Assembly (NCBI GenBank): GCA_905215665.1
Contig: CAJMQR010000003.1
Location: forward strand, 1-31,671
DNA length: 31,671 nucleotides
Origin: an uncultured bacterium
GTDB lineage: Bacteria; Bacillota; Clostridia; Oscillospirales; Oscillospiraceae
Reading direction: 5' to 3'
Part shown: one piece after another, positions 14,364 to 23,424 of the stretch
Numbering within the stretch: the stretch's first letter is position 1
Layout of the letters: each line of letters starts with the position of its first letter
Translations under genes and position numbers: made by a program
Notes under the pieces: model-generated
What the model was told of the DNA's origin: nothing
Databases searched by the model: none
What the model saw: only the letters and a program-made list of their open reading frames with translations

Positions 14364-17252
14364 ATGAAACGTACCATTTTCATCATAGCAGGCGTATTGC
14401 TCATTCTCTGCCTTGCGGTGCTGGCAGTGTTTTCGGTGATCGTCCATCAGGAAACCGCCGGACTGCACACGGAGGATATGCTTGGCCGAACCTATCTGCT
14501 TTCTGATGAGGAAATGGCTGCCGGTCAGCTTGACTTTCAGAATGCGGTCAGCGCCAGAACCGAGTTTCCAGACGGCCTGCGGATCAACGCAGAGGAGACA
14601 AAGCAGGTTTCGCTGCGTCTGAGCGCTTCGGGAACCTACTGCCTTGCCGCCGTCTATGCTGCTCCGGAGAAGAACCTTTTTGAAAACCCTGTCGACTTCA
14701 CGGTAGGAGACACAGCATTCACAAGTACGCTTTCCTTCCTGTGGGCCGATGACATTGAGCAAATCAAAACAGACCGCTACGGAAACGAGGTGCTGCCGGA
14801 GCAGTATCAGCTCCCCTATGCCGCCTCCTTCCTGAGGGAATACGAGTCTTTTTCCGGTATTCCACTGTTATTCGACTTGCCCGCCGGGGAGGTGGAAATC
14901 ACCGTCCGCCCTCAGAATCAGGGGCTTCTTTTGTACGGGATTTACGCGGTCGCGCCCCAGCGGGACCTTTCCTATTCCGAATATCTCTCCACTCTGCCCT
15001 CCGACAGTCTTTATACCGGGGAGCTTCTCACTCTTCAGGGTGAAGACTACCGAGCAAAGAGCGACAGCTCCATTCGGGGAACCAACGTTCCCAATGTTTC
15101 CGTCTCTCCTCAGAGCCCCTATGTAAAGCTGATCAACGCGACTGCGGACGAATCCAACAAGGGCATGGGGCAAAAGCTTTACTATGAAGCAGAGGCTCCC
15201 GAGGACGGAATCTACTATCTGAGCTTCAAATACAGCCAGCCAAAGAAAACCGGCGGCTGCGCTTATCGAACCATTGAAATCGACGGCAAAGTGCCGTATG
15301 CGGAACTGCGGGACGTGGGCTTTCCGTATACCGGCATCAATACATATAAAAATCTAACGCTGGATACAGGCGTATATCTGACGCGCGGGATTCATGTCAT
15401 CTGTCTGGAAGTCACCGCAGGGCCCATGGAAGCCCCGTATCAGGAGCTGCTGGCCGTTGTGAATGAGATCAACGACACGGGCATTGCGCTGAAGCGGATT
15501 AAGGGCAACAATTCCAACGAAAGCGCGGGGGTTGACACCAACCGCACCTGGGACATCCTGCAGTATATGCCGGATATTCTGGAGCGGCTCGAGGGCTGGT
15601 CGGCCCGGCTGACTGCGGTTTATGACACGCTGAAGGATATCGGCGGAATGGAGCCCGCTTATGTCTCCGATCTGATGCTGGCAGTTCAGAATCTGGAGCG
15701 GCTGGCGGAAAAGCCGCGGGAAATCCCGAACAAGCTGAGCCTTCTCAGCGACGATTCCAGCTCGGCGGCACAGCTTGCCGCCCTGACCCTGACGAATATT
15801 TATGAGCAGAACCTGAGTCTGGACTGCATTTATCTGCACGGAGCCGGCGAAAAGCTGCCCTCCCCTACGCCCGGCCTTCTCTCGGGCGTAGCCACCGGTA
15901 TCAAGCAGTTCCTGTATTCCTTCTCTGACAACATGAATGAGACAGTGGACGTGGAAAATGAGGCGGAGGCTCTGACGGTATGGGTCAACAAGCCGTCCCA
16001 GTATGTGGAAGTGCTGCGGCAGTTGACTGCCGATCAGTTCACAGCGGACACGGGAATCGAGGTCAGCTTCTCGATCATGCCGGACGAAAAGAAGATCACG
16101 CTCGCAAACTCCACCGGCAATAATCCGGACATCGCGCTGGGGTTGAGCTACTACCGCCCCGCCGAATTTGCGATGCGCGGCATGGCCGTGAATCTGCTGG
16201 AATTCGATGATTTTCTGGACTGGTATGGAGCGGAATACAATCTTCAGGCGCTGTCGCCCATGGCTTATGAAGACGGTGTGTACGGCGCCAGCGAGACACA
16301 GGAGTTCTATGTGCTGTTTTACCGCACGGACATCCTGGCGGATCTTGGGCTGGAAGTGCCGCAGACCTGGGACGACGTCAAGGCCATGATGCCGGTGCTG
16401 CACCGGAACGCCATGAATTTCAATCTGCCGCTGGCAAACAACGTCGGCTACAAGAGCTTTGAGGCCACCGGCGGTTTTATCTTCCAAAATGGCGGCGACT
16501 ACTATTCCGACGACGGCTTTTCCTCCAACTTTGGAGATCCCGACACCCTTCAGGGTCTTCGGGAGATGATAGACCTGTATCAGGTCTACGGCCTTGCGCA
16601 GAATATTCCCAACTTCTTCAATGCCTTCCGTTCCGGCAGCGTTCCGATCGGCGTATCCGGCTTTTCCACTTATCTCCAGCTTCAGGTCGGTGCGCCGGAG
16701 CTGAACGGCCGTTGGGAAATTGCTCTGGTTCCGGGGACAAAGCAGGCGGACGGCACCATCTGCCGCTATTGGTCCGCCGACGCAACCTCCTCCATGATTT
16801 TTGCAAATACCCGAAAAAAGGATGAGGCATACCGTTTTCTGAAGTGGTGGCTGTCCTCGGACACGCAGCTTAAATACGCGACGGAGCTTCAAATGAAATA
16901 CGGCTCCGATTACATCTGGAACACAGGCAATCATGTTGCGCTGGCGGGTATGTCCTATCCGCTGGCCCATAAAAAGATCATTCTGGAACAGTGGTCCTGG
17001 CAGAAGGAGGCACTGCGCCATCCCGCCAGCTACATTCTGGAGCGCGAGGTCTCAAACGCGTGGATTGCCATCGTAACACAAGGCGAACCTTTCCAGGCGC
17101 GCATTGATGAGGCGACACTCGCCTCCAACCGCGAAATACAGCGAAAGCTGACCGAATTCGGATATCTGGATCAGGACGGAAACCGGCTGCGGGACTATAA
17201 CATCCATCTGATTGATGACCTGATTGCAGAAAGAGAGGAGGAAGGGCATTGA
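14364..17252 (+). CDS. Membrane-anchored solute-binding protein with large extra ectodomain
   Basis: This 962-aa protein starts with an uncleaved-looking membrane segment (about 4-27, no lipobox). Two beta-rich, carbohydrate-binding-module-like regions follow (about 35-195 and 205-375), then a helical spacer (about 385-525) and a C-terminal type-1 solute-binding domain from about 535. Only the last 430 residues match the usual size of a sugar-binding protein, so it is more than twice the normal length. The parts before it may dock a polysaccharide or surface partner. Its gene directly precedes and overlaps permease pair 1 by 4 bp (TTGA), so it probably serves that transporter, while the shorter lipoprotein at 12766 is a second receptor. 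The ATG has a GGGGAGG ribosome binding site. The ectodomain assignments are by appearance only. Confidence 0.85.
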   Translation: MKRTIFIIAGVLLILCLAVLAVFSVIVHQETAGLHTEDMLGRTYLLSDEEMAAGQLDFQNAVSARTEFPDGLRINAEETKQVSLRLSASGTYCLAAVYAAPEKNLFENPVDFTVGDTAFTSTLSFLWADDIEQIKTDRYGNEVLPEQYQLPYAASFLREYESFSGIPLLFDLPAGEVEITVRPQNQGLLLYGIYAVAPQRDLSYSEYLSTLPSDSLYTGELLTLQGEDYRAKSDSSIRGTNVPNVSVSPQSPYVKLINATADESNKGMGQKLYYEAEAPEDGIYYLSFKYSQPKKTGGCAYRTIEIDGKVPYAELRDVGFPYTGINTYKNLTLDTGVYLTRGIHVICLEVTAGPMEAPYQELLAVVNEINDTGIALKRIKGNNSNESAGVDTNRTWDILQYMPDILERLEGWSARLTAVYDTLKDIGGMEPAYVSDLMLAVQNLERLAEKPREIPNKLSLLSDDSSSAAQLAALTLTNIYEQNLSLDCIYLHGAGEKLPSPTPGLLSGVATGIKQFLYSFSDNMNETVDVENEAEALTVWVNKPSQYVEVLRQLTADQFTADTGIEVSFSIMPDEKKITLANSTGNNPDIALGLSYYRPAEFAMRGMAVNLLEFDDFLDWYGAEYNLQALSPMAYEDGVYGASETQEFYVLFYRTDILADLGLEVPQTWDDVKAMMPVLHRNAMNFNLPLANNVGYKSFEATGGFIFQNGGDYYSDDGFSSNFGDPDTLQGLREMIDLYQVYGLAQNIPNFFNAFRSGSVPIGVSGFSTYLQLQVGAPELNGRWEIALVPGTKQADGTICRYWSADATSSMIFANTRKKDEAYRFLKWWLSSDTQLKYATELQMKYGSDYIWNTGNHVALAGMSYPLAHKKIILEQWSWQKEALRHPASYILEREVSNAWIAIVTQGEPFQARIDEATLASNREIQRKLTEFGYLDQDGNRLRDYNIHLIDDLIAEREEEGH

Positions 17253-18196
17253 AATTAAAGGAGAAGAAAAAAGCGGGGCATCCCCTCCGGCGTGCCGTAT
17301 CCCCTCTGGTAAAGCACTTCAACCGCCACCCCGTGTTCTATATGCAGGCACCTTTTGTGATACTGTTCCTGCTCTTTATTGTCATCCCCGTAATTCTTGC
17401 CATTGCCCTGTCCTTTACGGACTTCAACTCCATAGAAAAGCCCAATTTTATAGGTCTGGAGAACTATATCAACATTCTGACCAACGACAATACTTTTACG
17501 GAATATGCGATCCCAAACACCATCGTATACTCCGTCATCGTCGGCGTCGGCGGCTATGTTCTTTCTTTCTTCCTTGCCTGGTCTCTGGCGCAGATTCCCA
17601 AGGGGCCGAGGACGGTCATGGCAATTGTACTCTACCTTCCCTCCATGACCGCGGGCGTCATGCTCTCAACCGTGTGGCAGGTTTTCTTTGCGGGCGACAA
17701 GGTGGGATATCTGAACGCCCTCCTTCTGAATCTGGATATCATTCAAAGCCCGATCACCTGGCTGTCGGATTCCAGATATCTGATGGTGATTATGATTATC
17801 GTCTCTTTGTGGAGCAGCATGGGCATCGGCTTTCTCTCCATGCTGGCAGGCATCCTGAACGTCAACAGGGAGCTTTACGAGGCGGCCCATATTGACGGCG
17901 TCAAAAACCGGATTCAGGAGATCATTTATATCACAATCCCGGCGATCAAGCCCCACATGATGTTCGGTGCGATCATGGCAATCGTAAACGCCTTTCAGAA
18001 CGGCAGCATCGGCGTCCAGCTTTCCGGCGCAAATCCGACGCCCGGCTACGCCGGACAGCTTCTGGTGACCCACGCGGATGAATATGCCTTTGTCCGTTAT
18101 GAAATGGGATACAGCGCGGCACTCTCTGTAATCCTTCTGATCATCGTCTGGGGCGTGTCTCAGATATCCAAGAAGCTCTTCGCGGAAAAGGGGTGA
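17249..18196 (+). CDS. Sugar ABC permease 1a (MalF-like)
   Basis: This 315-aa inner-membrane protein has six predicted spans and the binding-protein-dependent transport fold of CUT1 sugar importers. The E-A-A-H-I-D-G motif in the coupling loop (about 211-217) contacts the ATPase. The first span follows a basic, lysine-rich N-terminus. The start is TTG at 17249, supported by GAGGAGGAAGGG and a TTGA overlap with the binding-protein stop; the next ATG falls inside the conserved region. It pairs with the permease encoded immediately downstream. No ATPase is encoded nearby, so a shared MsmX/UgpC-type ATPase from elsewhere is inferred. Confidence 0.93.
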   Translation: MKLKEKKKAGHPLRRAVSPLVKHFNRHPVFYMQAPFVILFLLFIVIPVILAIALSFTDFNSIEKPNFIGLENYINILTNDNTFTEYAIPNTIVYSVIVGVGGYVLSFFLAWSLAQIPKGPRTVMAIVLYLPSMTAGVMLSTVWQVFFAGDKVGYLNALLLNLDIIQSPITWLSDSRYLMVIMIIVSLWSSMGIGFLSMLAGILNVNRELYEAAHIDGVKNRIQEIIYITIPAIKPHMMFGAIMAIVNAFQNGSIGVQLSGANPTPGYAGQLLVTHADEYAFVRYEMGYSAALSVILLIIVWGVSQISKKLFAEKG

Positions 18197-18201
18197 ACGG
18201 T

Positions 18202-19119
18202 ATGAGAAGATCCAAACGCCTGCAGATTATCGGCATCAATCCAAAGCATTTTGACCGCTCCCAGATCAAGTTTTTCCTGTATCTGATTCCGGTTACGATC
18301 CTGATGGGGCTTCCCATCGTATTCATCTTCTTCAACGCCTTCAAGCCGCTTGATGAGCTGCTCAATTATCCCCCGAAATTCTATACTCTGCGTCCGACCC
18401 TTCAGAACTTTCAAAACCTCATGGCAACCTCTGCCAACAAGGCAATCCCCATGAGCCGTTATCTCTTCAACAGTATTCTGACCACGCTGGCAGTCGTATT
18501 CTTTACCCTGATCATCACGACCATGGCGGCCTACTGCATGTCCAAGAAGAACTACCGTCTGAAAAACTTCCTCTTCGGCATCAATGAAGCTGCCTTGATG
18601 TTCGTTTCCGCCGCAGTCGCCATCCCCCGATACATCATCATAAACCGTCTGGGGCTGGTTGACAGCATATGGGTTCACATCATCCCCCTGCTTGCCATGC
18701 CCGTCGGGCTGTATCTTGTCAAGCAGTTCATCGACGATCTGCCGGACGAGATGATCGAGGCGGCCCGGCTGGACGGAGCAGGCGACTTCTACATTCTGCG
18801 GAAAATCGTCCTGCCAAACATCAAGCCCACGCTGGCAACCGTCGCGATTCTCGCCTTCCAGGCCTCCTGGAACAGCATGGAGGCGTCCAACTATTATATC
18901 AACAATGAGGCCCTGAAAAGCTTTTCATTCTATATGTCCACGCTGACGCAGTCCTCCGGCAATGCGAACGCCATGGTAGGCCAGCTCGCAGGCAACGCGG
19001 TTGCCGGGCTGGGCATGCAGGCGGCGGCAACACTGATCATGTTCCTGCCGAATCTGATTCTGTTTATCATCCTCCAGTCCCGGGTCATGAATACCATGTC
19101 CCATTCCGGTATGAAGTAG
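18202..19119 (+). CDS. Sugar ABC permease 1b (MalG-like)
   Basis: This 305-aa inner-membrane permease of the CUT1 type forms the second half of transporter 1. The E-A-A-R-L-D-G coupling motif with following L-P-N-I-K-P is clear, and about six hydrophobic spans are present. Two starts are possible. ATG at 18202 has GGGGTGA at good distance and is preferred. GTG at 18193 would give a GTGA overlap with the preceding stop, as seen at other junctions, and adds three residues. The ribosome binding site of the next gene follows its stop after only a few bases. Confidence 0.92.
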   Translation: MRRSKRLQIIGINPKHFDRSQIKFFLYLIPVTILMGLPIVFIFFNAFKPLDELLNYPPKFYTLRPTLQNFQNLMATSANKAIPMSRYLFNSILTTLAVVFFTLIITTMAAYCMSKKNYRLKNFLFGINEAALMFVSAAVAIPRYIIINRLGLVDSIWVHIIPLLAMPVGLYLVKQFIDDLPDEMIEAARLDGAGDFYILRKIVLPNIKPTLATVAILAFQASWNSMEASNYYINNEALKSFSFYMSTLTQSSGNANAMVGQLAGNAVAGLGMQAAATLIMFLPNLILFIILQSRVMNTMSHSGMK

Positions 19120-19132
19120 GGAGGGCTGCGCT

Positions 19133-21181
19133 GTGAAACGAAAACGCGTAACGGCGGCACTGCTGTGCATATGCCTTCTGTTTGTATTCCTTCTCAACGC
19201 GCTTCCCGCGCATGCGGTGGAAGGAACCTCATACACATACACGCTCTCTGCCGACCGGTCAGACTTTATTCCCACCATGGACGCTTACCTGCCCGCCGGC
19301 GTCTATCTTCTTGAGGCCGGGCTGAACTCCCCGGAGGATCTGTTCCTCTGCGGGCGGGAATTGTATATCGCAGATACGGGCAACAAACGGATTGTTGTCT
19401 ATTCGATGGATACCGGAGAGATTGACACCTTCGGTGAAAATGAACTGGTCAAGCCGACCGGCGTCAGCGTTGACGCGAACGGATATATTTACGTTGCGGA
19501 TTATGGAGCGGAGCAGGTCGTAATCTTTGCGCCGGACCACAGCGTATCCCGCTGTCTGACCCGTCCGCCGGAAATCTACTACGGAACAAGTCCCTATAAG
19601 CCGCAAAAGGTAGATCTCGACAGCTACGGAAACCTCTTTGTCATCAGCGAGGGCACTTATGAGGGCATCCTGCAGTTCGATAAGAACGGCCGCTTTAACG
19701 GCTTCTTCGGCGCGAACAAAACGAAGGGGCTGAGCGCCGTCGAATGGTTCCAGAAGATTTTCTACACGGAAGAGCAGAAATCGAAAATGACCTTCCGGAC
19801 ACCGCCCAACATCGTATCGCTGGACGTTTCCGACTCTGACATGGTATTCTCCATAACGCAGAACGACAAGGACAACGCCGTCCGCAAGCTGAACATGGCA
19901 GGAGTCAATGTTTTTGCGGACGACAGTATCTGGGGCTTTGAGAACTATGTTGACGTCACCGTCCTGCCGGACGGCACCTTCTATGCGGTCACAAGCACCG
20001 GCTGGATCGACGAATTCAATGAGGTGGGCGACTTCCTGCTTCAGTTTGGCGGGGAGGCCAAAAAAACGGACCGCAACGGCCTGACGGCGGTTGTAAGCGC
20101 CATAGAAGCGGACGACGCAGGAAACCTCTATATTCTGGACAAGGAACGCAACGTGATTCAGCTCTGGTATCCGACGGAGTATGCCGCCCTGCTGCATCGG
20201 GCCGAAGCGGACTTCCGGCAGGGGCATTATGAAGAAAGCCTCGCCGCGTGGGAGGAAATCCTGCGGATGAATCCCGCCGCCTACATGTCCAATCTTGGCT
20301 TCGCAAAGGCTCTGTTCCAGTTGGGACGGTATGAAGAAGCGGCAGAGCATTTTGAAGCAATCCGGTACGCGCCCGGTTATTCGGACTGCTTTTGGGAGAT
20401 CCGAAGCGAATGGATGAGAGCCAATATGAAGTGGATTCTGCTCGGTCTGGCTCTGTTCGCGCTGCTCTGTCTGATCCTGAGTTTGCTGGAAAAGCGGTAC
20501 GAATGGAAAGAGGCCCTTGCGGAGCGGTACGCGCGGTGCTGCGGCAGGCACAGCCTGCTGCGGGAACTGACAACCGATGTTCTTTTCTTCCTGCGGCATC
20601 CCATCGACGGCGTTTACTATCTGAAAATCGGTCAAAGGGGCAGCGTAACGGCTGCAACCATCCTTTATCTCATGGCGCTGCTCGTCTATATGGTATGCCG
20701 GGGTCTGACATCCTTTGTCTTTGGCGGCGGGTATTCTTATTACAACGATCCGTTTGCGATCCTGCTGATTGTAATCGTCCCCTCCGTCCTGTTTCTGGCA
20801 GGCAGCTATCTGATCAGCTCCATCCATGACGGCGAGGGCAGCTTTCGGGCGGTTTACGTGGCCTTCGGCTACTGTCTGTCCATGTTTATCCTCTGCTGGC
20901 CCATCCTGACGCTGCTTTCCCATGCGTTCACCCTGACGGAAATCTTCATATACCGTCTGCTCGCCTTCCTGATTCTGGGTTATACCGGTATTCTGATTTT
21001 CATCAGCATCAAGGAAGCGCATGTATACAACCTGCGGAAAACCGTCGCCAATATTCTTCTGACGCTTTTCTTTATGGTGGTGGCAATTCTGGCTGCAATC
21101 ATACTCTACATTCTGTGGAGAGAGCTGCTGTCCTTCCTTTCCGAAGTTTTTGAGGAGGTGCGTTACCGTGTGTTCTCGTAA
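19133..21181 (+). CDS. NHL beta-propeller / TPR / Yip1-domain membrane protein
   Basis: This 682-aa protein combines parts rarely seen together. A signal peptide ends near A-H-A (residue 28). NHL-type propeller repeats (about 50-345) include blades with L-Y-I-A-D-T-G-N-K-R-I and I-Y-V-A-D-Y-G. Two TPR-like helical pairs (about 355-420) follow, then a membrane span (about 434-453), a basic internal segment, and a C-terminal Yip1-like domain with about five spans. The propeller and TPRs should face outside, the Yip1 part lies in the membrane. It encodes no catalytic motif I can see, so a scaffold, sensor or transporter-associated role is inferred. The start is GTG at 19133 with AGGGAGGG upstream. 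It sits between two permease pairs and overlaps the next gene by 14 bp. Confidence 0.82.
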   Translation: MKRKRVTAALLCICLLFVFLLNALPAHAVEGTSYTYTLSADRSDFIPTMDAYLPAGVYLLEAGLNSPEDLFLCGRELYIADTGNKRIVVYSMDTGEIDTFGENELVKPTGVSVDANGYIYVADYGAEQVVIFAPDHSVSRCLTRPPEIYYGTSPYKPQKVDLDSYGNLFVISEGTYEGILQFDKNGRFNGFFGANKTKGLSAVEWFQKIFYTEEQKSKMTFRTPPNIVSLDVSDSDMVFSITQNDKDNAVRKLNMAGVNVFADDSIWGFENYVDVTVLPDGTFYAVTSTGWIDEFNEVGDFLLQFGGEAKKTDRNGLTAVVSAIEADDAGNLYILDKERNVIQLWYPTEYAALLHRAEADFRQGHYEESLAAWEEILRMNPAAYMSNLGFAKALFQLGRYEEAAEHFEAIRYAPGYSDCFWEIRSEWMRANMKWILLGLALFALLCLILSLLEKRYEWKEALAERYARCCGRHSLLRELTTDVLFFLRHPIDGVYYLKIGQRGSVTAATILYLMALLVYMVCRGLTSFVFGGGYSYYNDPFAILLIVIVPSVLFLAGSYLISSIHDGEGSFRAVYVAFGYCLSMFILCWPILTLLSHAFTLTEIFIYRLLAFLILGYTGILIFISIKEAHVYNLRKTVANILLTLFFMVVAILAAIILYILWRELLSFLSEVFEEVRYRVFS

Positions 21182-23420
21182 ATGGATCGTCAGAATCGGT
21201 GCGCTCCTGTTGACCGGAGCAATGCTGCTCAGCGTACTTGCTGTGGAAGAGAACCGCAGGGACCCCTCTCCGGCGGCGTCTTTCACGGCGGGAGGTCTGT
21301 TGGAAGCCAACTCCAACAGGCAGGTACATCCCTTTTCCACAGAGGAAGTAAAAAGCCAGTTCACAGCCGAGGGCTTTGAAAAGGCCGGCGAAACAGACAA
21401 ACTTGAGATTTTTCTGAACCGGGAGGAGGGCGCGCTGCGGATCCGCAATAAACACACGGGGTATCTGTGGGGCGCGCTCCCGATCGGTGAGGCAGAAGGC
21501 TTGAATTCCTCCTGGCGCTGCTATGGCAACGGTCTTGTTTCGATCGAATGCTTTAACAGCGAAGGCGTTGAAAGCCGCGTCAGCATCGGTAAGGACGGCG
21601 CCACGCAGTATGAGTTTCTGGACAGCGGTCTGCTGTGCAGCGTGGAATTCCGTGAGCAGGGCATTTCCTTTCAGGTCAGAGTGCTCTGGGAGGACGACCG
21701 CATCTCCATGGAGCTGGTGGATGGATCACTTGCCGAAAAGAGCAATGACAGCGGCTACTCCCTGAAATCCATGACCTTTCTTCCCTTTCTCGGCAGCTCC
21801 TATTCCGATTCGGTGGACGGCTACATTCTGATTCCGGACGGCAGCGGCGCCCTGATCCGTTACCGGCAGCCTGCGAATTACAGCTCCACCTATGCCGCGA
21901 GAGTATACGGGAAGGACTACGGGATCGAATCTCTGGCAAGCACCGCGGACAACACCGCCCGTCCGGAGGCGCAGGCTCTGATGCCGGTCTACGGGATGGT
22001 GCATGGCGCCGGTCAGAACGGGTACCTTGCGGTGGTGGACGGGGGCGCGGAATATGCCAGCATTCTTGCAGCACCGGCACAGACGAATAACCCGTACAAC
22101 TGGGCGGCAGCGCGGTTTGAATTCCGGCAGAAGTACGTCAAGAACATCAACCGCAAGGAGGGCGCCGGTGCAAATGTCCCGCAGGAAGCGGCCAATGCCG
22201 TCATTCCAAAGATTTCCTTCTATTTCACGGACGGCGCACAGGCAAACTATGACGGCATGGCCGTCATGTATCGGGAAATGCTCATCTCGCAGGGCGTTCT
22301 GACGCCGTTGAATCCCACGGACGCTGCCGTTCCCCTCCGCCTTGAAGTTCTGGGCGCAGACAAGAAGGAGAACTTTCTCTGGAATACCACGGAGGTCTTC
22401 ACGACAATTTCCGAGGCAGAAGAAATCCGGGCGTCGCTTCGGAATGCAGGTATCGACGATCTGGATATGATCCTGCGCTGCTATACGAAAAACAACGAAT
22501 GCGGAAGCAGGCTTTTATCTTCCCTGGGCAGCCGAAAGGAGCTGGAAACGCTGGGGCAGGAGCTTCAGAATACCGGCGGTTCCCTCTCCCTCTATCTGGA
22601 CCCAGTCACCGCCAACGAAGACCAGATCACGCTGAGGACCGAAGCGGCGAACAGCATGTCCAGAAATGAGATCAGGTGGATCGACGGCCTCGCGTCTCAG
22701 ATGTACCCTTATACATATCTCTATCGTCTGACGGAGGCAGAGCAGCGCATCCAAAAAGCCATAAAAAGAGACTATGGCGCCGGCTTTGCGCTGGCGCAGG
22801 CTTCCAATAAGCTATACAGCGATTTCACCTCGGGCAAGGAGGTGCCGCGCGCGGAGAGCCTGCAGAGGGTGATCTCCATGGCAGAGCTTCTGTCGAACGG
22901 GCAAAAAATTGCCATGTACCAGCCGAATCAGTATCTCTGGCAATATGCGGATAAAATGTATGACCTCCCCGCGGCAAACAGCCAGATTCTCTTTGAAACC
23001 GACTGTGTCCCCTTTCTGCAGATTGTTCTCAGCGGCTGTGTGGAATTGTACGGCAGCACAATCAACACTTCCTCCTATTCCACGGAACGCCTGCTGCGGC
23101 AGATCGAATACGGTCTGGCTCCGGCCTTCATCGTCACGGGCTGTGACAGCACCAAGTTGTATCACACCGCTCAGGAACGGTATTTCTCAACCAGCTTTTC
23201 GGATTGGCAGCCCCGCATCGAGCAGGCTTACTGGACGGTCTCGGAAGGTCTTGGCAAGGTCTGGGGGCACAGCATCGTATCGCATGGGTGTCTGCAAAAC
23301 GGACTGATTCGGGTGGAATACGACAACGGCGTCAGCATTTACCTGAATTATACAGACACACCTTTGACGGCCGGTGAAATTCGGGTCGAGGCCGGATGGT
23401 TTTCGGTGATTGGGGGTTAA
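21168..23420 (+). CDS. DUF5696-like exported protein
   Basis: This 750-aa protein has an N-terminal hydrophobic segment (about 6-25, no lipobox) and a large extracellular part. I recall this layout, including I-L-I-P-D-G-S-G-A-L-I-R-Y near residue 222, as DUF5696, a family of unknown function found beside sugar ABC genes; this is from memory, without a search. The N-terminal half looks beta-rich, like a galactose-mutarotase-type sandwich, and the second half (about 390-700) alternates helices and strands as in a TIM barrel, so a glycosidase-like fold is possible, but no catalytic pair is assigned. The GTG at 21168 is chosen because AGGAGGTG lies seven bases upstream; the earlier TTG at 21150 lies before that site. 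It is translated in overlap with the Yip1 gene and precedes permease pair 2. Confidence 0.8.
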   Translation: MCSRKWIVRIGALLLTGAMLLSVLAVEENRRDPSPAASFTAGGLLEANSNRQVHPFSTEEVKSQFTAEGFEKAGETDKLEIFLNREEGALRIRNKHTGYLWGALPIGEAEGLNSSWRCYGNGLVSIECFNSEGVESRVSIGKDGATQYEFLDSGLLCSVEFREQGISFQVRVLWEDDRISMELVDGSLAEKSNDSGYSLKSMTFLPFLGSSYSDSVDGYILIPDGSGALIRYRQPANYSSTYAARVYGKDYGIESLASTADNTARPEAQALMPVYGMVHGAGQNGYLAVVDGGAEYASILAAPAQTNNPYNWAAARFEFRQKYVKNINRKEGAGANVPQEAANAVIPKISFYFTDGAQANYDGMAVMYREMLISQGVLTPLNPTDAAVPLRLEVLGADKKENFLWNTTEVFTTISEAEEIRASLRNAGIDDLDMILRCYTKNNECGSRLLSSLGSRKELETLGQELQNTGGSLSLYLDPVTANEDQITLRTEAANSMSRNEIRWIDGLASQMYPYTYLYRLTEAEQRIQKAIKRDYGAGFALAQASNKLYSDFTSGKEVPRAESLQRVISMAELLSNGQKIAMYQPNQYLWQYADKMYDLPAANSQILFETDCVPFLQIVLSGCVELYGSTINTSSYSTERLLRQIEYGLAPAFIVTGCDSTKLYHTAQERYFSTSFSDWQPRIEQAYWTVSEGLGKVWGHSIVSHGCLQNGLIRVEYDNGVSIYLNYTDTPLTAGEIRVEAGWFSVIGG

Positions 23421-23424
23421 GAAT

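Noticed and set aside
15354..17021. 555-codon open frame on the minus strand
   Set aside because: It is the complement of the large binding-protein gene, with no start signal or family.
19259..21457. 732-codon open frame on the minus strand
   Set aside because: It is antisense to the NHL-Yip1 gene, with low-complexity, Gln/Asp/His-rich translation and no recognisable family.
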